Source of the DNA: an uncultured Verrucomicrobiota bacterium
Lineage (GTDB): Bacteria; Verrucomicrobiota; Verrucomicrobiia; Limisphaerales; UBA9464
Direction: 5' to 3'
Length of the DNA stretch: 56,074 nt
Assembly (NCBI GenBank): GCA_903910585.1
Contig: CAIWAH010000248.1
Coordinates: 1 to 56,074, forward strand
In this document: positions 36,914 through 46,000 of the stretch, piece after piece
Numbering within the stretch: the stretch's first letter is position 1
Layout of the letters: every line of letters starts with the position of its first letter
Program-made: the position numbers and the translations under genes
The notes under the pieces: generated by a model
The model's input: the letters and a program-made list of their open reading frames with translations, nothing else
The model's database searches: none
What the model was told of the DNA's origin: nothing

Positions 36914-38194
36914 CTACCTCGTCGAACGTTCATCGAGCGTCGGTCGCTCCGCCTGTATTCGGTTGTCCTGAAGCACAACGTCGCCCGCTTGCCGGCCGAT
37001 GCGGATGCCGGTCTTCTGTCGGCCGCTGCCGGTGTCCTCGATGAGGTTGTGGCGGATGATCGTTCCCTGCGTGGCGCCGTCCACAAACAGGCCCCAACCT
37101 TCGTTGTCGCGGACGGTGTTGTTCTCGAAGGTGACGCGGTGCGCGGCCATGGGTTCGGTCTCGGCACGCCAATAGACGCCGCCCCGCCGGTTGCCGAGGA
37201 TGGTGTTGTGGCGGACGAAATTGTCGCTGTCCTTGTGGCCGATGGACATGCCGTGGCCACCGTTGCCCTCAAGCCAGTTGCCCTCGGCCACGCCGCCCCG
37301 CACCCGCCAGCAAAAGAAGAAACCATCGTCGCCGTTGGCGATGGCGCGGCAGTGTTTGACCGTGGGCCGCTGTGAGCCGCTGCCGGGATGCAGCCCGAAC
37401 CCGCCGCAGCGCTCCACGGTGCAATCGTCCACCGTGACGTCGTTGGACTGCTGGAAGCTGATGCCGTCCCCGTTGTAGTCGCGCACGAGGCATCCGGTGA
37501 TGACACAGTGGTCGCCGCGATAGAGGAAGATGCCGGCCGTGCGGCAGCCATCCACCTGGGTGGGGTTCTCGGAACGGTTGCCGTCCACGGTGAGATTCTC
37601 CACGCGGGCATCCTGGAGGTGGTAACCGCTGATCACCGGAAAGACGGTGGCGGCGAATCCCCCGTCGGACATCAGGATGTCGGCGTTCATCGCGCGGGTG
37701 AGGGTGAGGTAATTGTCGCGCGCGTTGAGGATGGTGGCGCAGACGCCGTGAAAGTTGCGCTGCGTCTTGGAAGCGATGTAGATGCCGCGACCCACGATGA
37801 AGCCCTCCAAGTTCTGAACCGTGACGGCGGCCTCGCCGAAATCGCCGTCGGCCGCCAGGAGTGAACGGTGCTCGCGGTCTTTCCGGAGCACGGTCTTCTC
37901 GCCGGCCCCGCGCACCGTCACCCGGCTGCGAAGGTGCAGCGAGTCGCGCATGAGGTATTCGCCCGGGCCGATCTCGACCACGCCGCCACCGAGATTGCCG
38001 ACGTAGTCCACGGCGGCCTGCAGGGCACGGTTGTCGTTGCCGATGAGGTCGGCATCGCGCAGGCCCACGGTGATGTGCACGGCGGGTTGGGCATGCAGTT
38101 CGTTTTCGGCATACTTTCGTCCAGCCTGATCGGCGAGGGCGGGCCCGAACGGAAGCAGGGCGGCGAGCAGAATCCGGGGAAACGTGCCTTTCAT
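36914..38194 (-). CDS. Secreted right-handed parallel beta-helix protein
   Basis: 426 aa from ATG at 38194, with a signal peptide (RILLAALLPFGPALAD). It has a pectate-lyase-like coil pattern with repeated VxN/xGN turns: GGGVVEIGPGEYLMRDSLHL, VENLTVDGNRSENPTQVDGC, CVITGCLVRDYNGDGISFQ, VRHNTILGNRRGGVYW, IIRHNLIEDTGSGRQKTG. Such folds bind or cleave polysaccharides; catalytic residues are not identifiable by eye. It is first in a two-gene unit with the lyase-like protein. Confidence 0.82.
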   Translation of the reverse strand: MKGTFPRILLAALLPFGPALADQAGRKYAENELHAQPAVHITVGLRDADLIGNDNRALQAAVDYVGNLGGGVVEIGPGEYLMRDSLHLRSRVTVRGAGEKTVLRKDREHRSLLAADGDFGEAAVTVQNLEGFIVGRGIYIASKTQRNFHGVCATILNARDNYLTLTRAMNADILMSDGGFAATVFPVISGYHLQDARVENLTVDGNRSENPTQVDGCRTAGIFLYRGDHCVITGCLVRDYNGDGISFQQSNDVTVDDCTVERCGGFGLHPGSGSQRPTVKHCRAIANGDDGFFFCWRVRGGVAEGNWLEGNGGHGMSIGHKDSDNFVRHNTILGNRRGGVYWRAETEPMAAHRVTFENNTVRDNEGWGLFVDGATQGTIIRHNLIEDTGSGRQKTGIRIGRQAGDVVLQDNRIQAERPTLDERSTR

Positions 38195-38222
38195 GGGACG
38201 GAGGTTTGAGTGGGAGGATATC

Positions 38223-38499
38223 GGGTTCAAGGCGTTCTTCGCGCGGCAGGACACGTTCGCGCTCGGCATCGGCAACGGCTACCAGTTTATGGCCGCACTC
38301 TCGCCTACCATTCCCGGCGCCAAGGCATGGCCGAAGTTCACACGCAACAAGGGCGAAGAATGTGAAGCGCGTGCATCGCACCGCGCGGTTTGTGGGTCAC
38401 CACGGTCGCCCGGTGGAAACCTGTCCGCGCAACCCGAACGGCAGGCCCGGCGGCCGCTTCACCGTGCTGATGCCGCAACTCGAACTCATGATCCGCAAC
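38223..38499 (+). pseudogene. purL: Decayed 3' fragment of purL (FGAM synthase)
   Basis: Frame one (38223-38365) reads GFKAFFARQDTFALGIGNGY, then QFMAALSPTIPGAKAWPKF and TRNKGEECEARA. This corresponds to the glutaminase segment of PurL (FFARPDTFALGVCNGCQMM, IPGAxxWPRFVRN in relatives). The catalytic Cys of GVCNGCQ is replaced by Gly. A frameshift follows, and the second frame (38386-38499) reads RFVGHHGRPVETCPRNPNGR and PGGRFTVLMPQLELMIRN, the degenerated C-terminal RYPANPNG...GRFTILMPHPER region. It is a relic of about 280 bp, lying immediately upstream of an intact beta-helix gene on the other strand. Confidence 0.7.
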
Positions 38500-38504
38500 A
38501 TACT

Positions 38505-38626
38505 GATACCATTTCCCAGAGATAACCGGTTTAAGCCGTGGGCGGTTTCCCCCGGAAACCACGGCGGGTTGCGGGGCAACCCGCCCACAGTGTTTGCCGG
38601 AAGGGAAGTCTTCGGAAAATGGTATG
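38505..38626. repeat. Palindrome-rich MITE-like element
   Basis: Imperfect terminal inverted repeats: ATACCATTT (38506-38514) on one side and AAATGGTAT (38617-38625) on the other, both continuing into similar CCC/TCC and AGA bases. Inside are two perfect hairpins, GGTTTCC/GGAAACC (38544-38560) and GGCGGGTTGC/GCAACCCGCC (38563-38585). No coding capacity is seen. The following 244 bases (38627-38870) hold no gene I can support. Confidence 0.6.
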
Positions 38627-38870
38627 ATGAGCTGGACCAGCGGCGACCGCGGACGCTGCCTGTCCGGGGATGCAGATGCTCGATAACGCGCACGCCTGGG
38701 CGGGGAAGTGGCCGGCAGGAGCATCTTCCACAGGTGACCCGATGGGCAGGCAACCCAAATGGAAAATTGGAGCTCGCCTGAGATGCCGTCGCCGGCCTAT
38801 GATTTTGGAAGTGGTTGTCCCCTCTCCGATTCGTCCAACCGGCATGCCGGCATAGACCGATGTTCCCGCC

Positions 38871-39800
38871 ATGACAGGCACCCTGCCCACGCCCGAATCA
38901 GGAAATCCGGAATTGTTTGGTGACAGCACACTCGGGGTTTTGGGTCTGGGCCTGCTCGGCGGAGCGCTGGCTCAGCGGGCGCTGAAGGCGGGCCTGACGG
39001 TAAGCGGATATGATCCCGATCCGACGTGTCGGGCCCGATTCTCCGAGGCGGGTGGTCAAGCCGCGGGTTCGGCCCGCGCGGTGGCCCGCTCCTCCCGGCG
39101 CATTCTGCTCGTTCTGCCCCACGACGGCGTGACCCGTGACGTGCTGGACGAAATCGCGGACGGATTGGCGCCCGGCACCCTCGTGCTGGATGCGACGACG
39201 GGCGATCCGGCCGCCACCGAAGCCTTTGCACAGGGCCTGGCCACTCGCGGGGTGACCTATCTCGACACGACCGTTTCCGGCAGCAGTGAGCAGGCGAGGC
39301 GGGGCGAGGCATTGCTGATGATCGGTGGGCCGGTGGCGGCATTCGAGTCCTGCCGGGACCTGCTGACAATACTGGCAGAGCGGGCCATCCACACTGGCCC
39401 CACCGGCAGCGCGGCGAAGTTCAAACTGGTCACCAACCTCGTTCTCGGCCTGAACCGGGCGGCACTCGCCGAGGGACTGGTCTTCGCCGGCACGCTGGGG
39501 CTCGATCCCGCCAAGACCCTGGAAACGCTTCGGTCCAGCGCCGCGGCTTCGCGCATCATGGATTCGAAGGGCGAAAAGATGCTCCGGGCGGACTTCGCCC
39601 CGCAGGCCCGGCTGTCGCAGCATCTGAAGGATGTCCGCCTCATGCTCGAATCCGCAGCCCACGCCGGCCAGCGGCTGCCGCTGAGCGAGGCCCATCGCGA
39701 ATTGCTCGAACAGGCTGAACGGCTCGGTCTGGGGGCCCTGGACAACAGCGCGGTGATCCGGGCCATAGAAGCTGCGAAGGAACCTTCGGCCCCGGCATGA
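38871..39800 (+). CDS. NAD(P)-dependent 3-hydroxyisobutyrate dehydrogenase-like oxidoreductase
   Basis: 309 aa. The Rossmann motif is GVLGLGLLGGALAQRALKAG. The substrate-side motif DTTVSGSSEQARRGEALLMIGG matches the family DAPVSGG loop, and the catalytic Lys sits in GSAAKFKLVTNL. The family oxidises 3-hydroxy acids such as 3-hydroxyisobutyrate, tartronate semialdehyde reduction products or related 2-hydroxyacids. It is the first gene of a coupled operon; its stop overlaps the MFS start (ATGA at 39797). Confidence 0.9.
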   Translation: MTGTLPTPESGNPELFGDSTLGVLGLGLLGGALAQRALKAGLTVSGYDPDPTCRARFSEAGGQAAGSARAVARSSRRILLVLPHDGVTRDVLDEIADGLAPGTLVLDATTGDPAATEAFAQGLATRGVTYLDTTVSGSSEQARRGEALLMIGGPVAAFESCRDLLTILAERAIHTGPTGSAAKFKLVTNLVLGLNRAALAEGLVFAGTLGLDPAKTLETLRSSAAASRIMDSKGEKMLRADFAPQARLSQHLKDVRLMLESAAHAGQRLPLSEAHRELLEQAERLGLGALDNSAVIRAIEAAKEPSAPA

Positions 39801-41074
39801 ATCCCCCACCCCATTCCTCGCGCGCCCGGTATGCCGTGCTGTTCGCCGCCATCGGCGCGCTGCTGTTCGACGGAGTGGAGCTGGGCCTGATGCCGGTGGC
39901 TTCATTGTCCGTATCCCAGAGCCTGCTCGGCGACGCCTACACGCCGACGTTGGGGGGGGATTGGTTCGCGCGTTTCACCGCGGCGCTGATGCTGGGCGCG
40001 GCCATCGGGGGAATCTTTCTTGGGAGCATGGGGGATCGGATTGGTCGCACCCGCGCGCTCGGCGTAAGCGTTCTCTTTTACTCCGTGTTCGCCGGACTGG
40101 GCGCGTTTGTGAGGACACAGGAGCAAATGCTCGTGCTGCGATTCATGGTAGGCCTGGGCGTGGGCGGTGTCTGGCCGAATGCCGTTGCCCTGGCCGCGGA
40201 ATGCTGGCCGGACAGGTCACGCCCCATCATCGCCGGGCTGATGGGCGCGGCTCTCAATGGCGGGATTCTCATGCTCTCGCAGATCGCCCGCACCTGGCAC
40301 ATCACGCCAGAGTCCTGGCGATGGATATTCCAGCTCGCCGCCGCGCCCGCGGTTCTTGGCCTGCTCGCGTTGACGGTGATTCCGGAATCGCCGCTGTGGC
40401 AGGCGTCCCGAAATGCGCGACGGACAGAAGAAAACTCTGGCTCCGCTGCCCAGAGGTCCGCTTCTGCGCTGCGCGAACTCCTCCGTCCGCCGCTGCTTCG
40501 CCTCATGCTCATCGGCATCCTGCTTGGTTCGATCCCAATGGTCGGCGCGTGGGCCGCGAGCAAGTGGATGATTCCATGGGCGGACAAAGTCGGCGGCTCG
40601 ACCGCGCCCGGCTACAAGGCGATCACGCAAGGCTGGTGGGCATTGGGCGCGGTCCTGGGCAGTTTCACCGGCGCGCAAATCGCCGCCTGGCTCGGACGCC
40701 GCCGCGCCTATGCGATCATGAGTGCTGGCGCCGCGGCACTGACGGCGCTGATGTTTCTCGGCACCGCACCGTTGCAGGCGTCCTTCCTGCCGAGCGTCTT
40801 TGCCCAGGGTTTCGTCACAACGCTCTTCTTCGGTTGGCTGCCGTTGTATTTGCCGGAGTTGTTCCCCACCCGCGTGCGCGCGGCGGGCAGCGGCATCGCC
40901 TATAACGTCGGCCGTTTCGCAACCGCGCTGGGCGTGTTCGCGGCGGGCGGACTGTTCGCAGCCATGGGCGGATCCTATCCGAAGGTGGGCGCAACGTGCG
41001 GACTCATCTACTTGCTCGGCCTCGTCGTCATCTGGTGGGCGCCCGACACCACCGACAAAAAGCTGGACGCATGA
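39797..41074 (+). CDS. MFS sugar- or acid-type permease
   Basis: 425 aa, about 12 membrane segments. The loop 2-3 motif GSMGDRIGRTRALG and the loop between helices 8 and 9, ALGRRRAY-type (AAWLGRRRAYAIMS), are the MFS signatures. The start is AVLFAAIGALLFDGVELG, with the D(R)-GVELG pattern of sugar/acid:proton symporters. It is expected to import the substrate of the neighbouring enzymes; which one is unknown. Both ends overlap neighbouring genes (ATGA at 39797 and 41071). Confidence 0.92.
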   Translation: MNPPPHSSRARYAVLFAAIGALLFDGVELGLMPVASLSVSQSLLGDAYTPTLGGDWFARFTAALMLGAAIGGIFLGSMGDRIGRTRALGVSVLFYSVFAGLGAFVRTQEQMLVLRFMVGLGVGGVWPNAVALAAECWPDRSRPIIAGLMGAALNGGILMLSQIARTWHITPESWRWIFQLAAAPAVLGLLALTVIPESPLWQASRNARRTEENSGSAAQRSASALRELLRPPLLRLMLIGILLGSIPMVGAWAASKWMIPWADKVGGSTAPGYKAITQGWWALGAVLGSFTGAQIAAWLGRRRAYAIMSAGAAALTALMFLGTAPLQASFLPSVFAQGFVTTLFFGWLPLYLPELFPTRVRAAGSGIAYNVGRFATALGVFAAGGLFAAMGGSYPKVGATCGLIYLLGLVVIWWAPDTTDKKLDA

Positions 41075-41991
41075 TCCGATCCCCGAAAGTTCCAAACTCA
41101 GAACAAAAGAGTCTGCGCGTCGCGGCAGTGCAGATGATCTTCGCCGACTCCAGCGCCGGCAATCTGGAGAAGATCGAGCACGCCGCCACCAAGGCTGCGG
41201 CGGCCAGGGCCGACGCCGTGCTTTTTCCGGAATGCGCCACCACCGGCTACGCGTGTGACTTCGGCGCGCTGAAGCCCGTTGCGCTTCGTCAAACCCTCCG
41301 CTCCGTCGCGGCGGTTGCCGCCAGGCTCCGGGTCAACCTGCTGGTCGGCAGCCCGATCTTCGCTGGACGAAAACTCTACAATGCGCTGGTCGTCTTCGAC
41401 CGCTGCGGGCGGCTCGTCCACGCCTACGCCAAGTGCCAGCTCGTGGAGGCGGACCGCCGGTGGTTCACACCGGGCAACGGTCTCTCTCTGTTCTCGCTCG
41501 ATGGCGTTCCCGCGACGGCCGTCATCTGCCACGAGCGACGCTATCCCGAACTCGTGCGGCTGCCCGTCATGGCCGGTGCGCAGATCGCGTTCCATCCGAA
41601 TGCCGGGATGGATGCCCTGCCTGTGTCACGCGCCAAGCGCCGTGGCCGGGACGGCATCCCCGTGCGGGCCTTCGAGAACGCCGTTTACTACGTGTTCGCG
41701 AACTCCGTTGGCCCACAGGGCGACGGCAAGTGGTCCGCCGGGGATTCGAAGATCGTCGCGCCGGACGGGTCATTTCTGCAACTGGCCGACAACCGCCGCG
41801 AAGGTGTGCTCGTGGAGAGCCTGGATCTGTCGAGGGCCACGCGGAAGTATGCTTTGGACAGCTTGAGGCACCCCCGCTTCCTCGCAAGCCACTGGCGACG
41901 AATGATCCCGGAAATGCGGCGGCGTGTCCGCGAGACCGATCTGATGTTCCAGCGATGGTTCGACTCCACCGGCAATGCCCCCGTTGCCTGA
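41071..41991 (+). CDS. Carbon-nitrogen hydrolase (nitrilase superfamily)
   Basis: 306 aa from ATG at 41071. The catalytic triad is Glu54 (VLFPECATTG), Lys121 (HAYAKCQLVE) and Cys153 (AVICHERRYPELVR). The usual length is about 260-310. Members hydrolyse amides such as N-carbamoyl or omega-amide compounds in the cytosol. In this operon it may release ammonia from a nitrogenous substrate imported by the adjacent MFS permease; this is inference. It overlaps the MFS stop by 4 nt and is followed by the amidohydrolase after 15 bp. Confidence 0.9.
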   Translation: MIRSPKVPNSEQKSLRVAAVQMIFADSSAGNLEKIEHAATKAAAARADAVLFPECATTGYACDFGALKPVALRQTLRSVAAVAARLRVNLLVGSPIFAGRKLYNALVVFDRCGRLVHAYAKCQLVEADRRWFTPGNGLSLFSLDGVPATAVICHERRYPELVRLPVMAGAQIAFHPNAGMDALPVSRAKRRGRDGIPVRAFENAVYYVFANSVGPQGDGKWSAGDSKIVAPDGSFLQLADNRREGVLVESLDLSRATRKYALDSLRHPRFLASHWRRMIPEMRRRVRETDLMFQRWFDSTGNAPVA

Positions 41992-42006
41992 CCCCGGATC
42001 TCCGCC

Positions 42007-43077
42007 ATGAAACCCGAGCCGTTCAACCGCCGCCGTTTTCTCGCCACTGCGGGAGCCGGCTCCGCATTGGTCGGGTTGCCGATCGTGGCTGCCGAGTCCC
42101 GGCTCACCCGAGGCATTGTGGACTGCCAGAGTCATCTCTTCCTCCCCGAGGTGCTGGACATGATGCGCGGGCGCAAGGCCGATCCGCTCGTCTATGCCCA
42201 GGGAGGCGTTACCTTCCTCAAGATGGGGGACTGGTTGCGCAAGGTGCCCCCGGCCTACGTCAGCGTGGAGGCCAAGCTTGCTGCGATGGACGCCAGCGGG
42301 ATCGAGATCACCCTGCTCAGCACCAACGATCCGGGGCCGGAATGGTTTGGGGACGAGGGCCCTGCGGTGGCACAGGTCATCCACGATTCGCTCGCGGGTG
42401 TGATCGCCAAACACCCCATGCGCTTCCGAGGGCTTTGCACGCTGCCGTTGCAGAACGAGAAGGCCGCCGCAGCAGAACTGGATCGCTGCGTGAAGAGGCT
42501 CGGCTTCCGGGGCATCCTGCTCTACACGAACCTTGCCGGTGCCTGGTGCGACGAGCCGCAGTTTCACTGGCTCTACGCCCGCGCGGAGGAGTTGGACGTG
42601 CCCATCCTGTTGCATCCGGCCATGCCGATGACGACGGGGCAGGTGAAGGGCTACGAGCTGACCAGCACGTTGGGGAACATGTTCGAGAACACCATCGCGC
42701 TGGCCCGCATCATTGCCGGCGGTTTGCTCGACCGGCACCCGAAGCTCAAGCTGGTCTGCCCCCATCTCGGGGGCACGCTGCCCTATATCTGCGGTCGCAT
42801 GGACCACCAGCTCGCCGTGCTCAAGCGCGGCCCGCAGAACCTTCAGCGCAAGCCCAGCGAGTATCTGCGATCCATCTACATGGACATCGTCTCGCCGCTG
42901 CCCGAGGCGATGCGATTCGCCCTCGATTTCAGCGGCGCGGATCGGCTGCTCTTCTCCAGCGACCATCCCTGGGTGCAGCCGAAGGAGATTCTCGATCCCT
43001 TCCGTAGCCTAAACCTCCCCGCCGCCACCGAGGCGAAGGTCCTCCGCGGCAATGCCCGGCAACTGTTCCGGCTATGA
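42007..43077 (+). CDS. Tat-exported amidohydrolase-family protein (amidohydrolase_2 type)
   Basis: 356 aa. An N-terminal twin-arginine signal (NRRRFLATAGAGSALVGLPIVAAE) is followed by a metal-dependent TIM barrel of the ACMSD/amidohydrolase_2 type: LLHPAMPM, LVCPHLGGTLPY and LLFSSDHPW. The N-terminal metal motif, usually HxH, is DCQSHLF here, so the first ligand is Gln41 instead of His. The protein is predicted to work in the periplasm, which is unusual for this family. It is coupled to the following gene by an ATGA overlap (43074). Confidence 0.85.
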   Translation: MKPEPFNRRRFLATAGAGSALVGLPIVAAESRLTRGIVDCQSHLFLPEVLDMMRGRKADPLVYAQGGVTFLKMGDWLRKVPPAYVSVEAKLAAMDASGIEITLLSTNDPGPEWFGDEGPAVAQVIHDSLAGVIAKHPMRFRGLCTLPLQNEKAAAAELDRCVKRLGFRGILLYTNLAGAWCDEPQFHWLYARAEELDVPILLHPAMPMTTGQVKGYELTSTLGNMFENTIALARIIAGGLLDRHPKLKLVCPHLGGTLPYICGRMDHQLAVLKRGPQNLQRKPSEYLRSIYMDIVSPLPEAMRFALDFSGADRLLFSSDHPWVQPKEILDPFRSLNLPAATEAKVLRGNARQLFRL

Positions 43078-46000
43078 AACCAACACTTGGACTCCTCACC
43101 AGACTGCTGGCTCCACTGGCTTTCGGTTCCCAACTGGCGACCGGGGCGATGGTGGATCCTGACGCCGACCGCGACGCCTTGCCCGCCGTGCCGCCGGGGT
43201 TCGCGGTCTCGTTCTTCGCCCGTGAGCCGATGGTGCGGAATCCTTGCTCCATCGCGTTCGATCCGCGCGGACGGATGTTCGTCAGTCACGGGCCGCAGTA
43301 TCGCAATCCCCAGCCCGAAACGCCGCCGGACAGCATCGTGATTCTCGATGACCGCAATGGCGATGGCGCGGCGGATGCCGTGCGGACCTTTGCCACCGGC
43401 TTCAATTGCATTCAGGGCCTTGCGTGGCACGGGAAGGATCTGTGGGTCGCCAATGCGCCGGACCTCACGGTCGTGCGCGACACCGACGGCGACGATGTGG
43501 CGGATGAATACATCCGCGTCTTCACCGACCTCGGCAACATCGAGCACGGGCTGCACGGGTTGAATTGGGCGCCTGACGGCCGGCTCTACATGAACAAGGG
43601 CAACAGCAAGGGGTTGGTGATCCGCGATTGGAAAAAGGACGAGCCGGACCGCGTGGCGCCGCGGCCTTTCCGCGAGTTGTGGGGTGTGCCCGGGCCGAAG
43701 GACGCTCCGGATTTTCCCGCACCGAAAAGGTTCACCCGCGCGACCTACAAGTCCGCCTATCACGATCCCGAGGACGACTGGGGCCGGTCCGGCGGCATCC
43801 TGCGCTGCGAGGACATGGGTCGGAATCTCGAGATCGTGGCGCGCGGGCTGCGGAATCCGTATGGCCTCGGCTTTGACGCGGGCTTCAACTGGCTGGGCGT
43901 GGATCAGGACCAGAACGATGGCGACCGCATCGTCATGCCGTTCTTCAGCGCGGAGTTTGGGTGGTCGCACGCCTGGAGCCCCCACTGGACGGGGGAAGAT
44001 CACCTGCCCACGGTGCCCATCAGCGGTCCGGTGTGGCTCGGGAGCGGGACGGGTGTGCTCTTCGCCGATGCGCCGAACTGGCCGGCGAAGTTTCGCGGCG
44101 TGTGGCTCATCAACGACTGGCTTTTCAAAGCGACGCGCGTTTACCGGCCCTCGTGGCAGGGGGCGCTCATGCTGCCGGAGGGCGGGATTTGGGAGGACTT
44201 CATCGTCGGTGAAAAGGCACTCTTCCGTCCGGTGGACATGGCGTTCGGGCCGGATGGCGCGCTGTATGTCATCGGCTGGAGCAGCGGCTACGGCGTGGAG
44301 CGTGACAAGGACGGCAACATGACCAACGAAGGCCGCGTCTTCCGCGTGCTGCCGAAGGGGGCGACGAAGCTTCCGGCGCCGGCCACGGAGAACATCCCGG
44401 AGCTCAAGAACGCGGCACTCATCGCTGAATTCGCCAGCATGCTGCCCGTGCGGCGAATTGATGCGCAGGATGAACTCGTCCGGCGCGGCGCGGCGGCGGC
44501 GAGCGATCTGATGGCCGCTCTGAAAGCACCCGGCCTGCCGCCTGCGGGAGAAACGTGGATCGTGTGGACGCTGGCGCGCATCGGTGGGAACGAAGGCCTT
44601 CTGCAAAGCTTCGCGACCGATGTCGCCGCGCCGCTCAACCGCCGCATCCAGTCTGTGCGGGCGCTGGGTTTTGTGAAAGCCGCCGCGTTGCCGGAAGTGC
44701 TGCCCGCGTTGCTGGCATCGCCGGAGCCACGGCTGCGCTTCGCCGCCATTCAGGCCGCGCATCAGGCCGGCGCCAAGGCCGCCTTCGCCATTCTCACGAA
44801 CCACGCCGCCACGGAAAACGAGCGCATTTGCACCTACGCCACCTGGCGGGCGCTGCGAGACCTCGGCGGCGAAATGGCGCTACGGTCGTTGCTGGCGGAT
44901 GCGCGTGGTCCGGTGCGGACGGCAGCGCTTCTGGGACTGCTGGATCTCGGCGCGATGAAACCCGACGCGTTGAATCCTCTGGCCAACGACCCTGACCAGA
45001 ACGTCTCCGCCGTCGCCCGGCTTGGACTGGGACTTGGTGTCATGTCGCAGCGGGGCGAGGTGTTCAAAGGGGGAGCCTCGGGCAGGGCGAACGAAACCGC
45101 CGTGGCGGATCGGCTTTCGCCCATCGCCTCGCGCATCGAAGCGGAGAGCAAGCGGCGCCACGCGAGCGGCTCGCTGGAGAAAAACCAGCCCAGCTACACG
45201 GATCGGCGCTACGTTTTCACCCAGGTGCCGCAGTCGCTCGCCGGGGCGGAAATCATCCGCACGTCCAACGAGGATGAGGGTTCCCGCGGCAACGCGTTCC
45301 TGACCTTTGACCTTGCCCTCGCCTCCACCGTTTATGTCGCCCACGACGTGCGGGTGAAACAGCGCCCGGAATGGCTGACGGCCTTCGCCGACGCCAATCT
45401 CACCGTGACGACGACCGACACGCAGTTTCGTCTGTGGTCGAAAGAGTTCCCTCCCGGCAAAGTGACCCTCGGCGGCAACATCGCCGCGCAGGAAGGATCG
45501 AAGGCCAGCTACTTCGTCGTCATCCAGCCCAAGCCGCTGCCCCCGCAGCCCGCGCCCGCCACCGCGGAGGCCGCGCTGGCCGCCCTTGCGCATGCGGACG
45601 CCCGGCGCGGCGAGGCGTTGTTCTTCAATCTGGCCGGCTGTGCCAACTGCCACCGCACCGGCCATCGCGGCATCAACTTCGGGCCCGACCTCAGCAATCT
45701 CGGCGCCCGCATGGAGCCGAAGTATGTCGTGCAATCCATCCTGGAGCCCAACGCGGTCATCACCGAGGGATTCTCCACCCACTCGATCGATGCCGAGGGC
45801 GAAAACTACACGGGCGTGCTGCTTTCGGCCGGACGCACCGTGCGGCTCGGTGTGGCCGGTGGACAGGTCGTCGAGATTCCCGAGGACAAAATCACGAAGC
45901 ACGAAACGCTGCCCACGTCCCCGATGCCGTCGATGGGGGAGGTGCTGGCTGCTCAGGACGTGGCCGACATCAGTGCGTGGCTTCTGGGGTTGGGGAAAAA

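Noticed and set aside
38531..38929. Open frame on the minus strand in the gap before 38871
   Set aside because: It crosses the MITE-like element, has no recognisable domain, and overlaps the start of the dehydrogenase gene.
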